From: Paenibacillus tundrae
Lineage (GTDB): Bacteria > Bacillota > Bacilli > Paenibacillales > Paenibacillaceae
DNA: 64,000 nt
Assembly: GCF_036884255.1 (NCBI RefSeq)
Contig: NZ_CP145605.1
Coordinates: 6,075,001-6,139,000 of the forward strand
Direction of reading: 5' to 3'
Under the pieces are notes generated by a model, which made no database searches, had not been told where the DNA came from, and was given only the letters and a program-made list of their open reading frames with translations. The position numbers and the translations under genes are program-made. Each line of letters begins with the position of its first letter. Positions within the stretch are counted from its first letter, which is position 1. This document shows positions 16,013 to 24,247 of the stretch, piece after piece.

Positions 16013-17812
16013 CTATTGTACAATCAATGGTACAACCTTACCTGCATTCACATCAATCAGCCCGTGATCGGTAATTTTGAGCGCTGGACTCACGGCAAGG
16101 GAATGGGTGCTAATCGACATAATCGGATTATAATGCACGTAACCGAGCGACAACATCGCAGCCCGCAATTCCTTCACTTGATGGGATACAACAGCCAGCG
16201 GTTCCTCGGTCAGAATACCACCTACCGGAAGCTCCAGATGACTGAGCACCTTGCCATCCTCAACAACGCAGAATCCTCCTTGGCTCGAAATAACCTTGTT
16301 AGCTGCTATAATCATATCTCGGCGGTTACGTCCAACGACGAGAAGATTGTGATTGTCGTGGGAGTACGTTGTCGCGATGGCACCGCGTTTAATCGTATCT
16401 CCACCAATCAGACCATGTGCATGATTACCGTTCACCCCATAACGCTCAAAGGTGGCAATCTGCCCATATTCACTCTCTTCCCACAAGAGCTCATCTCCCA
16501 CTACCTGTATCTGAGCAATATGTTCTTCCACAAAGGTTGAGCCGTCCTTCACCATCATCACCCGGCATGGGTACGAGGATTCACCCGCATGGTCTTCATT
16601 CGCCTTCGGTGTGTCTTCTGCCTGAATCGCATCTAGAACACTATCCGTACCTGCTCCTGAACCACTAACTTTGGGATCGGATAAACGAATTGCAAAATCC
16701 TCTTCACCAAGCGGCTGCAATTGCACACTATGATAGAAATGATCTGGGAACTGCCCAATGATCCGTTCTTGTGCATACGGTTCGTAATCATCGTAAGCCT
16801 TACGACCTTTTTTGTAGACCTGATCAATACGCAACATTTCAAGGTCGGACAATAGGACATAGTCTGCTACCTTACCTGGTGCGATACTGCCACGATCCGT
16901 CATTTTCATCCGAGCTGCAGGAGTGGATGTCGCCGCGTAAATCGCATCTTCTGGGCGCATTCCCATACCAATCGCTTTACGTACAAGATGATCCAGATGT
17001 CCTCGCTCCACCAGGCTGTCAGGCATAACATCATCTGTCACGAAACAGAAATGCTCCTTCACATCATGCTGAATGAGATACTCCATCACTTCCGGTGTCA
17101 TGGATTTCTCCTGGATTTCAATAAACATGCCCGCAGCAATACGAGCCTGTAATCCCTCAATACTCTGATGTGTATGATCCGAATCAACCCCAGCATAGAT
17201 CAGTTGGTGCAGATCCAGACCTAGTAGCTTCGGTGTATGCCCCTCAATGACAAGCTCGGGGTAGTTCTTCCGAATGTGGCGAAGAATCTGATTCGTTTTG
17301 CAGTCCGGGTCGCGAATGACGTCCACATAGTTCATAATCTCACCCAGACAGATGATCTCTCCGGTTGCCAATAATGTATCCATATCTTCGATCTCGATGG
17401 AACCACCTGTCGTTTCCATTGGAGTCGCAGGCACCGAGCTTGGAATCGCATAGAACATGTCCACCAACGTCTCCCGACTTGCCGCCATCATCTCCTGCAC
17501 ACCTTCCAGACCGAACACATTAGCCATCTCATGTGGCTCAGGTACAATGGAAGTCACCCCAGAGCGGATCAGTCCGTGTGAAAATGTAGCCGGCGTCACC
17601 ATCGTACTCTCAATGTGCAGATGAATATCAATCAACCCTGGGATCATATAACGACCACGTGCATCGATGACTTCATCGGCATGAATGAGCTCCGAGCCAC
17701 CTGAACCAATATATAGGAATCGGCCGTCCAATACAGCGACGTTATTAGCTTCGAATCTTTTATAATAACTGTTATACACATTTACATTCACAATTAGTTG
17801 ATCTGCACGCAT
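16013..17812 (-). CDS. ade: Adenine deaminase
   Basis: Converts adenine to hypoxanthine and ammonia in purine salvage; an amidohydrolase of about 599 residues. Metal and active-site segments: LIDIHLHIESTMVTPATF, GHTPKLLG, DSDHTHQSIEG and FVTDDVMPD, followed by the conserved C-terminal TYSHDNHNLLVVGRN and LELPVGGI. A hydrophilic insert rich in Gly/Ser/Asp/Glu, around residues 390-420, makes it slightly longer than usual. AAGGAG is 9 bases before the ATG at 17812 (ATGs at 17818 and 17839 are less well placed). Last gene of a six-gene operon with a PotABCD-like importer and a nucleoside hydrolase; a strong terminator follows. Confidence 0.93.
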   Translation of the reverse strand: MRADQLIVNVNVYNSYYKRFEANNVAVLDGRFLYIGSGGSELIHADEVIDARGRYMIPGLIDIHLHIESTMVTPATFSHGLIRSGVTSIVPEPHEMANVFGLEGVQEMMAASRETLVDMFYAIPSSVPATPMETTGGSIEIEDMDTLLATGEIICLGEIMNYVDVIRDPDCKTNQILRHIRKNYPELVIEGHTPKLLGLDLHQLIYAGVDSDHTHQSIEGLQARIAAGMFIEIQEKSMTPEVMEYLIQHDVKEHFCFVTDDVMPDSLVERGHLDHLVRKAIGMGMRPEDAIYAATSTPAARMKMTDRGSIAPGKVADYVLLSDLEMLRIDQVYKKGRKAYDDYEPYAQERIIGQFPDHFYHSVQLQPLGEEDFAIRLSDPKVSGSGAGTDSVLDAIQAEDTPKANEDHAGESSYPCRVMMVKDGSTFVEEHIAQIQVVGDELLWEESEYGQIATFERYGVNGNHAHGLIGGDTIKRGAIATTYSHDNHNLLVVGRNRRDMIIAANKVISSQGGFCVVEDGKVLSHLELPVGGILTEEPLAVVSHQVKELRAAMLSLGYVHYNPIMSISTHSLAVSPALKITDHGLIDVNAGKVVPLIVQ

Positions 17813-17996
17813 CGGCATAATCTCCTTCTTCACAAGCATCTCAGTGTGATCCGGATGAGCAGTCCACCTGCAACATGCTGCACTGCACTTTTATGTGCGG
17901 TACCGCACTACGATGCACCTTGCCCTAACCGGATTCACCGCTAACATGCCTTCTTTGCTGCTTCACTTCCTGTTGCTGTCAAACCACATTCAATGA

Positions 17997-19055
17997 CTAC
18001 TCCACAAGCACAAGTTTATCCTGTGGGAAAATAAGACTCACTCGCTGTCCGCTAAGATAAGGCGTCTCCATCTCTTGGTTAGCTGTGAAGTCGCCAAGTT
18101 CCGTCTCAATGACATACTGATAACTACGACCGAGGTACGTACTTACCTTCACGATGCCTGGCAAAGCATTTGCAAGATCCGCGGATGTGTCTCCACTCAC
18201 GATCAGATCATCTGGGCGAATCGCCCCTTTGCGAGCACCGATACGAGCTGTACCCGGATGTGCGGTAGCATTAAACGTACGGCCTCCGGCATGCAATGTA
18301 ATCATATCCCCTGCATCCGTGCGATCTGCAAACTCAATAAAGTTATGGAATCCGATAAATCGTGCTACAAACTCCGTTGCCGGATATTTAAAAATCGTCT
18401 CTGGGCGGTCAAGCTGCTCGACCACGCCTTTGTTCATGATCGCTACCTGATCGGAAATCGAGAAACACTCCTCCTGATCATGAGACACATAGAGCGTAGT
18501 GATGCCAAGCTCCTGCTGAATCCGGCGAATCTCGACCCGCATGTTGAGTCGTAAGTTCGCATCCAGATTACTGAGGGGTTCATCAAATAGAAGCAGATCC
18601 GGCTCAATTACCAGTGCGCGGGCAATCGCCACACGTTGACGCTGTCCACCGGACAGCTCTGTTGGATAACGTTTCTCGAATCCAATCAAGTTAACCACTT
18701 CAAGGATGCGCATCACACGTGAGGAGATATCCTTGTCCTTCACTTTGCGCATCCGCAGGCCGAAGGCCACATTGTCATAGACAGACAGATGCGGGAACAG
18801 CGCATAACTCTGAAATACAAATCCGAAGTTCCGCTTGTTCACCGGAACCTTCGTGTAATCCTTGCCGCCGAACATAAACTTGCCCTGTGATGCTTCCAGG
18901 AATCCGGCGATGAGGCGCAGCGTAGTTGTTTTGCCGCAACCGCTCGGTCCGAGCAGGGAGAGCAGCTTACCTTTTTCCAGCTCCAACTGAAAATCCTTCA
19001 GGATTGTCTGCTTATCGTATGCCACGGATACGTGGTCTAGTGTCAGCAATGCCAT
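17997..19055 (-). CDS. ABC importer ATP-binding protein, PotA-like
   Basis: ATPase of about 352 residues with Walker A GPSGCGKTT, Q-loop FVFQSYALFP, signature LSGGQRQRVAIARA, Walker B DLLLFDEPLSNLD and H-loop YVSHDQEEC. A C-terminal TOBE-like domain follows (GAIRPDDLIV). GGAGG lies 11 bases before ATG 19055; an in-frame TTG at 19073 is nearer the site but poorly spaced. It follows the permease genes and precedes ade with a 180-bp gap. Annotation by similarity would say spermidine/putrescine or iron, but the operon suggests a nucleoside or nucleobase substrate. That is inference. Confidence 0.87.
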   Translation of the reverse strand: MALLTLDHVSVAYDKQTILKDFQLELEKGKLLSLLGPSGCGKTTTLRLIAGFLEASQGKFMFGGKDYTKVPVNKRNFGFVFQSYALFPHLSVYDNVAFGLRMRKVKDKDISSRVMRILEVVNLIGFEKRYPTELSGGQRQRVAIARALVIEPDLLLFDEPLSNLDANLRLNMRVEIRRIQQELGITTLYVSHDQEECFSISDQVAIMNKGVVEQLDRPETIFKYPATEFVARFIGFHNFIEFADRTDAGDMITLHAGGRTFNATAHPGTARIGARKGAIRPDDLIVSGDTSADLANALPGIVKVSTYLGRSYQYVIETELGDFTANQEMETPYLSGQRVSLIFPQDKLVLVE

Positions 19056-19073
19056 AGCGTTCTGCGCCTCCAA

Positions 19074-19865
19074 TTAACGTTTAGTAAAGTATGAAAATCC
19101 GCCCATGATCCGTTCGATCACGAACATTAAGAGTCCTGTCAGTACCATCAGCAGCACGGAAATGGCTGCAATCGTTGGGTCAAAATAATTCTCCACGTAC
19201 GTCAGCATCTGAATCGGCAATGTACTTACACCCGGGCCAGTCATGAACACGGAAATATCCACGTTGTTGAACGACTCCAGGAAGGCAATCAGCACCGCCG
19301 CGAGAATACCGGAGCGAATGTTAGGCAGCACCACCTGAAAGAACGTTCTTAAACGTCCCGCACCCAGACTAAGTGCCGCTTCCTCCACTGCAAAATCAAA
19401 GCTCGACAGACTTGAAGCAATAACGCGAATGATAAACGGAAGCATAATAATCGTGTGTCCAATCAACAATCCCAAATACATTGGAAGGTGATAGATCACA
19501 ATCAGATATTTCATTAACGTGAAACCAAGTACGATTCCCGGAATCAATACCGGCGATAGGAATACGGCATTCAGCAATGATTTGCCTTTGAAATCGTAAC
19601 GACTGAGTGCATACGCAGCCGGAATCCCTAGCACCAGTGCCAGCAAGTTCCCCAGCAGGGAGATAATGATGGACGTCTGGAATGTGCGGAGGAAACCGCC
19701 TGTGTTAAAAATATTTTCGTACCAGCGGAAGGAGAATCCCTCCGGTGGGAATTTGAGTACCGTTCCCGGTTCAAACGAAGTGACCGATATGATCAGAAGC
19801 GGGCCCAGCAGAAAGATAAAGACCAGCAGACTGAACAGGCCCAGCCCGATATGTTTCTCCCGCAT
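19074..19865 (-). CDS. ABC importer permease, PotC-like
   Basis: A 263-residue six-helix permease. The EAA loop reads AVEEAALSLGAGRLRTFFQVVLPNIRSGI. AAGGGG is 7 bases before the ATG. The start lies 4 bp after the stop of the other permease gene, and the stop is 18 bp before the ATPase start. It should pair with the PotB-like subunit to form the channel. Confidence 0.88.
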   Translation of the reverse strand: MREKHIGLGLFSLLVFIFLLGPLLIISVTSFEPGTVLKFPPEGFSFRWYENIFNTGGFLRTFQTSIIISLLGNLLALVLGIPAAYALSRYDFKGKSLLNAVFLSPVLIPGIVLGFTLMKYLIVIYHLPMYLGLLIGHTIIMLPFIIRVIASSLSSFDFAVEEAALSLGAGRLRTFFQVVLPNIRSGILAAVLIAFLESFNNVDISVFMTGPGVSTLPIQMLTYVENYFDPTIAAISVLLMVLTGLLMFVIERIMGGFSYFTKR

Positions 19866-19869
19866 ATGT

Positions 19870-20691
19870 CTACCCCTTCGGATTTAAAGTTTTGGCCATT
19901 TTGTTCATGACACCGACCACGACAAATGTAATCACAATCATAATCGCGGCAACAACTGAGGCCAGATACCAGTCGTTGAGAGTCATGGCGTTCTGATACA
20001 GGAACGTGGCAATTACCCGCTGTTTGCCTCCAAGGAGGGCAGGCGTTGTATATGCTGTCAGACTGCCGACAAATACAAGCACGGCTCCGATGACAAGCCC
20101 TGGCACAGCCAGTGGGAAGACAACTCGGCGAAATGCAGTGAAGCGGGATGCACCCAGGCTTTGTGCTGCTTTGAGCAGATCACCATCAATGTTCTCTAGT
20201 ACGCCGACCAGGGAAATAATCATGAGCGGCAAGAACAGATGTGTCAGACCAATCATCATCGCTGCTGGCGTGTACAAAATATCCAGCGGCTTGTCCACGA
20301 TTCCTAGGCCAACGAGTGCGTTGTTGATCAGCCCTTTGCGTCCAAGGATAATCATCCAACTGAACGAGCGCACAACTGGGCTCGTCAAGAGTGGGAAGAT
20401 CGCTAGTGCCAGCAAAATGCCTTTGCGGCGCGGCGCTTTCCGTGAAATATAATAAGCTGTCGGGAATCCGAGCACCACGCAGACAATCGTGGTGACCACA
20501 CTGACCTGCAGGGTGGTAAGCAATATTTTCAAAAAGTAAGGGTCTCTGAAAAAATGCATGTATCCTTCAAACGTGAAGGAGTTTTCCTGAAAAAAGGTCG
20601 ACCCGATCGTCAGGACAATCGGAATGATCATGAATGCCGCCAAAAATATGAATCCCGGCAGCAATAGCCAGTAGATTACTGATTTTTTCAT
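19870..20691 (-). CDS. ABC importer permease, PotB-like
   Basis: A 273-residue six-helix permease starting MKKSVIYWLLLPGFIFLAAFMIIPIVL. The EAA loop is LLKAAQSLGASRFTAFRRVVFPLAVPG. ATG 20691 has AGGAG 7 bases upstream; the longer frame to 20736 has no ribosome site. Unlike the tight spacing of its partners, it is separated from the nucleoside hydrolase gene by 315 bp that hold repeat copy 2, so the element is transcribed within the operon or carries an internal signal. Confidence 0.88.
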   Translation of the reverse strand: MKKSVIYWLLLPGFIFLAAFMIIPIVLTIGSTFFQENSFTFEGYMHFFRDPYFLKILLTTLQVSVVTTIVCVVLGFPTAYYISRKAPRRKGILLALAIFPLLTSPVVRSFSWMIILGRKGLINNALVGLGIVDKPLDILYTPAAMMIGLTHLFLPLMIISLVGVLENIDGDLLKAAQSLGASRFTAFRRVVFPLAVPGLVIGAVLVFVGSLTAYTTPALLGGKQRVIATFLYQNAMTLNDWYLASVVAAIMIVITFVVVGVMNKMAKTLNPKG

Positions 20692-20746
20692 CGTTCTACT
20701 CCTGACTTTTAAAATGGTTATATTCCCACGTTTCATTGGTGTACAT

Positions 20747-20979
20747 TTCGTAAATAACGTTCTACGTTTGTCGCACCAGTCGTTCCGGATACGAATCGTT
20801 CTTCCGATCGCTGTTATCCCCAGATTTATTTTGATGTTTTGTTAAAGGGTATAATCCGGGGATAGCGTATGCTTCCGAAGTAGCTTTCTTACAGAAAGCT
20901 TTTAGGCGAGCGCTTCGCTTCTTCAGAATCGATTTCGTCTCCTCCACTACCAGCGAATACGTAAGGAAATATTTTCGAA
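20747..20979. repeat. Palindromic intergenic element, copy 2 (long form)
   Basis: Located inside the importer operon, between the nucleoside hydrolase and PotB-like genes. Left arm TTCGTAAATAACGTTCTACG.. pairs with the complement of ..TACGTAAGGAAATATTTTCGAA, and inner arms GATACGAATCGTTCT / AGAATCGATTTCGTCTCC pair too. The core matches other copies (CGATCGCTGTTATCCCCAGATT, AAAGGGTATAATCCGGGGATA). It contains the extra side hairpin AGCTTTCTTACAGAAAGCT. Its arm sequence is unlike that of any other copy. Confidence 0.85.
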
Positions 20980-21006
20980 TAAACAGCAATGCCGTGAAGA
21001 TCATAT

Positions 21007-21945
21007 TTACGAATTTAATGCGTTGATAAACAGTTCAAGGAAGCTTTCCGCATCTACCGTTTCGCAGACGAGGGTGTTGGGCTGTTGTCCTAAACGGTTT
21101 TGGAAATCGCACACCATCTGACCGTCGCACAGACGGCTTGCGGTTTCGACATCCACGTAATACGACTTGCGTCCAACCAGTTCCGGAGCGAGTGCTACGC
21201 CAACAGCCAATGGATCATGCAGCGCACATGCTCGTACACCGTTCATTTCTTCGTACCGTTTGATATAAATTGCTGTGCTCTGTGCCACATAATCGCGCAG
21301 CTCGGGATCAGTTAACCGTGCAATAGCTTCTTCATTCAGCAACGTCTGGCGTGTCACATCCAGTCCGACCTGTGTAAGCTTCTCAATTCCTGCCTGCACA
21401 ACGATGCGTGCAGCCTCTGGATCGGCGTACGTATTGTACTCCGCTACTGGTGTCACATTTCCATGACCCCGTACAACGCCACCCATGAAGATGACTTCCT
21501 TCAATAAAGAAGGCAGCTCCGGACATTTCATAAGCGCTAGCGCCAAATTCGTGAGTGGTGCCGTCATAATCAGGGTGAGTTCACCAGGGTATAATTTAGC
21601 CTGCTCCACGATAAAGTCCGGGCCGAATCCTGGGTCTGCCTGCTTGGACACTGCCGGATCAGGCAGCGCACCGCCCAATCCATCCTGTCCATGCACGCGA
21701 TGCTCATAATGAGATTTCCGAGTCAGCGGACCCGCTGCCCCAGCAATCACCGGAATGGCAGGTGCACCTGCCAGCTCCAGTATTTTGCACGTATTCTCCG
21801 TTGCCTGCGCTAGAGATACATTGCCGCAGACGGTTGTAATGCCGAGAATATCTAGCTTCCGGCTTTTGACAGCCAGTAGAATCGCCAGCGCATCATCAAT
21901 ACCTGTATCTACATCCAAGATGATGGGATTAGACGCTTTACTCAT
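21007..21945 (-). CDS. Inosine-uridine-preferring nucleoside hydrolase
   Basis: Cytoplasmic N-ribohydrolase of 312 residues that splits nucleosides into base and ribose. The calcium/catalytic N-terminal motif is LDVDTGIDDALAILLAV; IMTAPLTNLALAL, EVIFMGGVVRGHGNVTPVAEYNTYADPEAA and the C-terminal ACALHDPLAVGVAL complete the family signature, including the active-site His-Asp. It sits 31 bp after the binding-protein gene and before the permeases, so the imported compound is plausibly a nucleoside, whose base (if adenine) would then go to adenine deaminase. Base preference cannot be read from sequence. Confidence 0.92.
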   Translation of the reverse strand: MSKASNPIILDVDTGIDDALAILLAVKSRKLDILGITTVCGNVSLAQATENTCKILELAGAPAIPVIAGAAGPLTRKSHYEHRVHGQDGLGGALPDPAVSKQADPGFGPDFIVEQAKLYPGELTLIMTAPLTNLALALMKCPELPSLLKEVIFMGGVVRGHGNVTPVAEYNTYADPEAARIVVQAGIEKLTQVGLDVTRQTLLNEEAIARLTDPELRDYVAQSTAIYIKRYEEMNGVRACALHDPLAVGVALAPELVGRKSYYVDVETASRLCDGQMVCDFQNRLGQQPNTLVCETVDAESFLELFINALNS

Positions 21946-21976
21946 CTATGCTCCACTCCTTGTCGTTACGTTTGTT

Positions 21977-23050
21977 TTATTGAGCAATCTCACGATTCCA
22001 ACGATCTGTCCAGCCTTTAGCTTGTTGGTTTACAAACTCCATATCCAGCTTGTTCAGCTTCTCAACCACGTCTGCACCGTAAGTCACACCTTCAGCTTCT
22101 TCAGCATTCAGTTCTACTTTTGTGTTTACTGGAGAATCCACTTTAGCTTTAGCTGATTTCGCTTGAACGTCCTGACTGAGCTGCCAGTTGATGAATTCTT
22201 CTGCCAGTTCTTTGTTTTTGCTGCCTTTAACTACGTTGATTGTATTCATAACGGCATAAGCACCCTCGCTAGGTGTTACAAACTTCGCATTAGGTACAGC
22301 TGCTTTCAAATCTTTGAAGTACATCTCCATGATCGGTCCGCCTGCAATCTCTTCTTGGGAGAACATATTCACATACTCCGAAGTTTGCGTGTAGAATTTC
22401 ACGACATTCCCACTAAGCTCTTTCAGCTTCGTAAATGCAGCATCTTCATTAAACGTATCATTACCTGCAACACGGGATGCTGCATCGAGTACCATTGGGC
22501 CAGCGGTTGCTGTAATGTTCGGAATCGTTAGGTTATTTTCAAAAGCGGGATCCCACAGATCACTCCAAGAAGTAACTTCTTTGGCAACCATGTCTGGGTT
22601 GTACGCAATCCCCAATTGTCCAACGGTGTAAGCAGGGCCGTATTCTTCACCAAGTGGAGCTTGGGCAATCTCATAGATATCATTGATGTTCGGAATTTTG
22701 GAGCGGTCGATTTTCTCAAACAGGCCTTCGTCAATGCCTTGCTGTGCATAGTAGTCAGACAGATAGATCACATCTACGCTGGATGTACCCTGACGGATTT
22801 TGTTCAAGCGCTCAGCATTGTTGCCCACTTCCAGCACGATATCTACATTATGTTCTTTTTCAAATGGACCAAATACTTCTTGATTGAAGAAATCCTCCGA
22901 GAAACCCCATGTTGAGATAACCAGTTTCGTTGGAGCTGTTCCCCCATTGCCTGATCCGCCTGTTGCATCATCCGTGCTGCTGCCACAACCTGCAAGTAAT
23001 ACCGAAGTCATCGCTACTGTCGCCAAACCACTAATCCATTTTTTCATCAT
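21977..23050 (-). CDS. ABC importer substrate-binding lipoprotein, PotD-like
   Basis: A 357-residue extracellular lipoprotein; the signal peptide MMKKWISGLATVAMTSVLLAGCGSS ends in the lipobox LAGC. The mature domain opens LVISTWGFSEDFFNQEVFGPFEKEHNVDIVLEVGNNAERLNKIRQG and contains GQLGIAYNPDMV and TSWSDLWDPAFENNLTIPN, the group also used for polyamine, iron and thiamine-type ligands. First gene of the six-gene operon. ATG 23050 is preceded by a G-rich site (GGGGGATTAGGATC); repeat copy 3 starts only 43 bp upstream. The ligand is probably a purine nucleoside or base by context, not proven. Confidence 0.87.
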   Translation of the reverse strand: MMKKWISGLATVAMTSVLLAGCGSSTDDATGGSGNGGTAPTKLVISTWGFSEDFFNQEVFGPFEKEHNVDIVLEVGNNAERLNKIRQGTSSVDVIYLSDYYAQQGIDEGLFEKIDRSKIPNINDIYEIAQAPLGEEYGPAYTVGQLGIAYNPDMVAKEVTSWSDLWDPAFENNLTIPNITATAGPMVLDAASRVAGNDTFNEDAAFTKLKELSGNVVKFYTQTSEYVNMFSQEEIAGGPIMEMYFKDLKAAVPNAKFVTPSEGAYAVMNTINVVKGSKNKELAEEFINWQLSQDVQAKSAKAKVDSPVNTKVELNAEEAEGVTYGADVVEKLNKLDMEFVNQQAKGWTDRWNREIAQ

Positions 23051-23092
23051 GATCCTAATCCCCCTGATATGTGTGATATAACAACTCAACCA

Positions 23093-23285
23093 TTAAGTTG
23101 AACTAGCTTGATAACAAATATTACGTAGAAAACAGAAAGAACCTGGAGAAACGAAGTGTTCGCCTTTATCACAAGATTTCTCCCTTATATAAGGGAATAA
23201 AAGAAATCTGGGGATAACAGCGATCGTAAGGTCATTCTGATTTTCGGAGAAAATAATTTGTTATGACAGGGCTAATTCAACTTAA
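23093..23285. repeat. Palindromic intergenic element, copy 3 (short form, inverted)
   Basis: In reverse orientation relative to copies 1, 2, 4 and 5, in the leader/promoter region of the importer operon. The outer arms TTAAGTTGAACTAGC and the complement of GCTAATTCAACTTAA match 14 of 15, and ATAACAAAT arms follow. The core contains CCCTTATATAAGGG, ATCTGGGGATAACAGCGATCG and the short GGCGAACACTTCG loop on the other strand. Arms differ from all other copies. Confidence 0.85.
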
Positions 23286-23294
23286 AAAAACAAA

Positions 23295-23332
23295 AAGAAA
23301 AGCATTCTTGTGTGAACAAGAACACTTTTCTT
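23295..23332 (-). terminator. Terminator of the MpsC-like gene
   Basis: AAGAAAAG.ATTCTTGT / ACAAGAA.ACTTTTCTT stem with T-rich tail (TTTTTGTTTTTTT) on the minus strand, about 160 bp after the MpsC-like stop. Confidence 0.75.
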
Positions 23333-23489
23333 CGTAAACAAAGGAAAGCGACACCCGTAGCCGGTACATCATCGGTTTCTGCTTCAGAATCAATCCAAAG
23401 ACAGACGCCATCGTATGAAATTGTCAGAATCCATATGAATCTCAGACGCAATAATTGAATGCATCAACAGGAGAATCCCACTAATCCAT

Positions 23490-23834
23490 CTAGGCTTGCT
23501 CCAAAATCACATTGGTAATGGCCCACTGCGTGGACGCATCATAATCCCTTAAAACAGCTTCAATTGGCAAACCCATGTGTTGCTCTAACTTCTCCCTGAA
23601 TTTCTTCTTATATAAGACAGACATGCGGAAGTCCACTTCCAGCTTCAAGCCGGGGGCCTCCCCTTCCAGGGCGTCAGAGCGCGGCGAACGTCGGTGCTTC
23701 GCGAAGAAGGTAACAATATTCTGATCTACGGTCACTCTCAGGAGAGTTGTCCCGAAGCCGAACAGTTCCTTCGAAATTTCATTATAGTATTGGCACATCT
23801 TCTTCTTGCTCTCATTACTGTCCAGCAGTTCCAT
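23490..23834 (-). CDS. MpsC family protein (DUF2294)
   Basis: A 114-residue single-domain protein of the DUF2294/MpsC family: SKELFGFGTTLLRVTVDQNIVTFFAKHRRSPRSDALE, then VDFRMSVLYKKKFREKLEQHMGLPIEAVLRDYDASTQWAITNVILE. Length matches the family. The family name comes from a proposed Na+-translocating membrane-potential system in staphylococci; the function in other Firmicutes is uncertain. No MpsA/MpsB partners lie nearby. It is monocistronic, with a terminator 160 bp downstream. ATG 23834 is only weakly preceded by a ribosome-site-like GTGAG. Confidence 0.8.
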   Translation of the reverse strand: MELLDSNESKKKMCQYYNEISKELFGFGTTLLRVTVDQNIVTFFAKHRRSPRSDALEGEAPGLKLEVDFRMSVLYKKKFREKLEQHMGLPIEAVLRDYDASTQWAITNVILEQA

Positions 23835-24025
23835 GAACTCACCTACATCATTTACTACCGTACATTAAACGTATTAACACGTCTGATTATACATAAATGT
23901 TCTGTATTGAGCAACCCAAAAGATGAACTTCACCTACAAATATCTCATAAAAGCGAACATTACATGAATTGAAACGTATTTATATCTGTACTTAACGTGG
24001 CTTAACAATGAATTGAAGGTGGTAA

Positions 24026-24223
24026 AAGTATGCCCGCAGACTACGTTTTCTATCCATTACATTCACTACAGAAAGAACCATCATACTTACGACGGACATA
24101 AACGGAGTCAAAGCTAAATATGATCATAAATACAAACTTCATTTTCACAAATCCCTTGTAGAATTCAATGGAAGTCATGGACAAACTTCCACATTAACCC
24201 TTAAAATAAGACAAAATGTCTAA
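24026..24223 (+). other. Open frame without a start codon; possible gene remnant
   Basis: A 65-codon open frame with no ATG, GTG or TTG start reads ..SITFTTERTIILTTDING then VKAKYDHKYKLHFHKSL and ends LTLKIRQNV. The composition is protein-like and beta-rich. In another frame at 24030 a 23-codon ATG frame has a good AAGGTGG site and begins MPADYVFYPLHS. A frameshift between the two could have broken one small gene. I recognise no family; it may also be chance. The rest of 23835-24247 shows nothing else. Confidence 0.25.
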
Positions 24224-24247
24224 ATAAATGAAATGGAGGCTTATATC

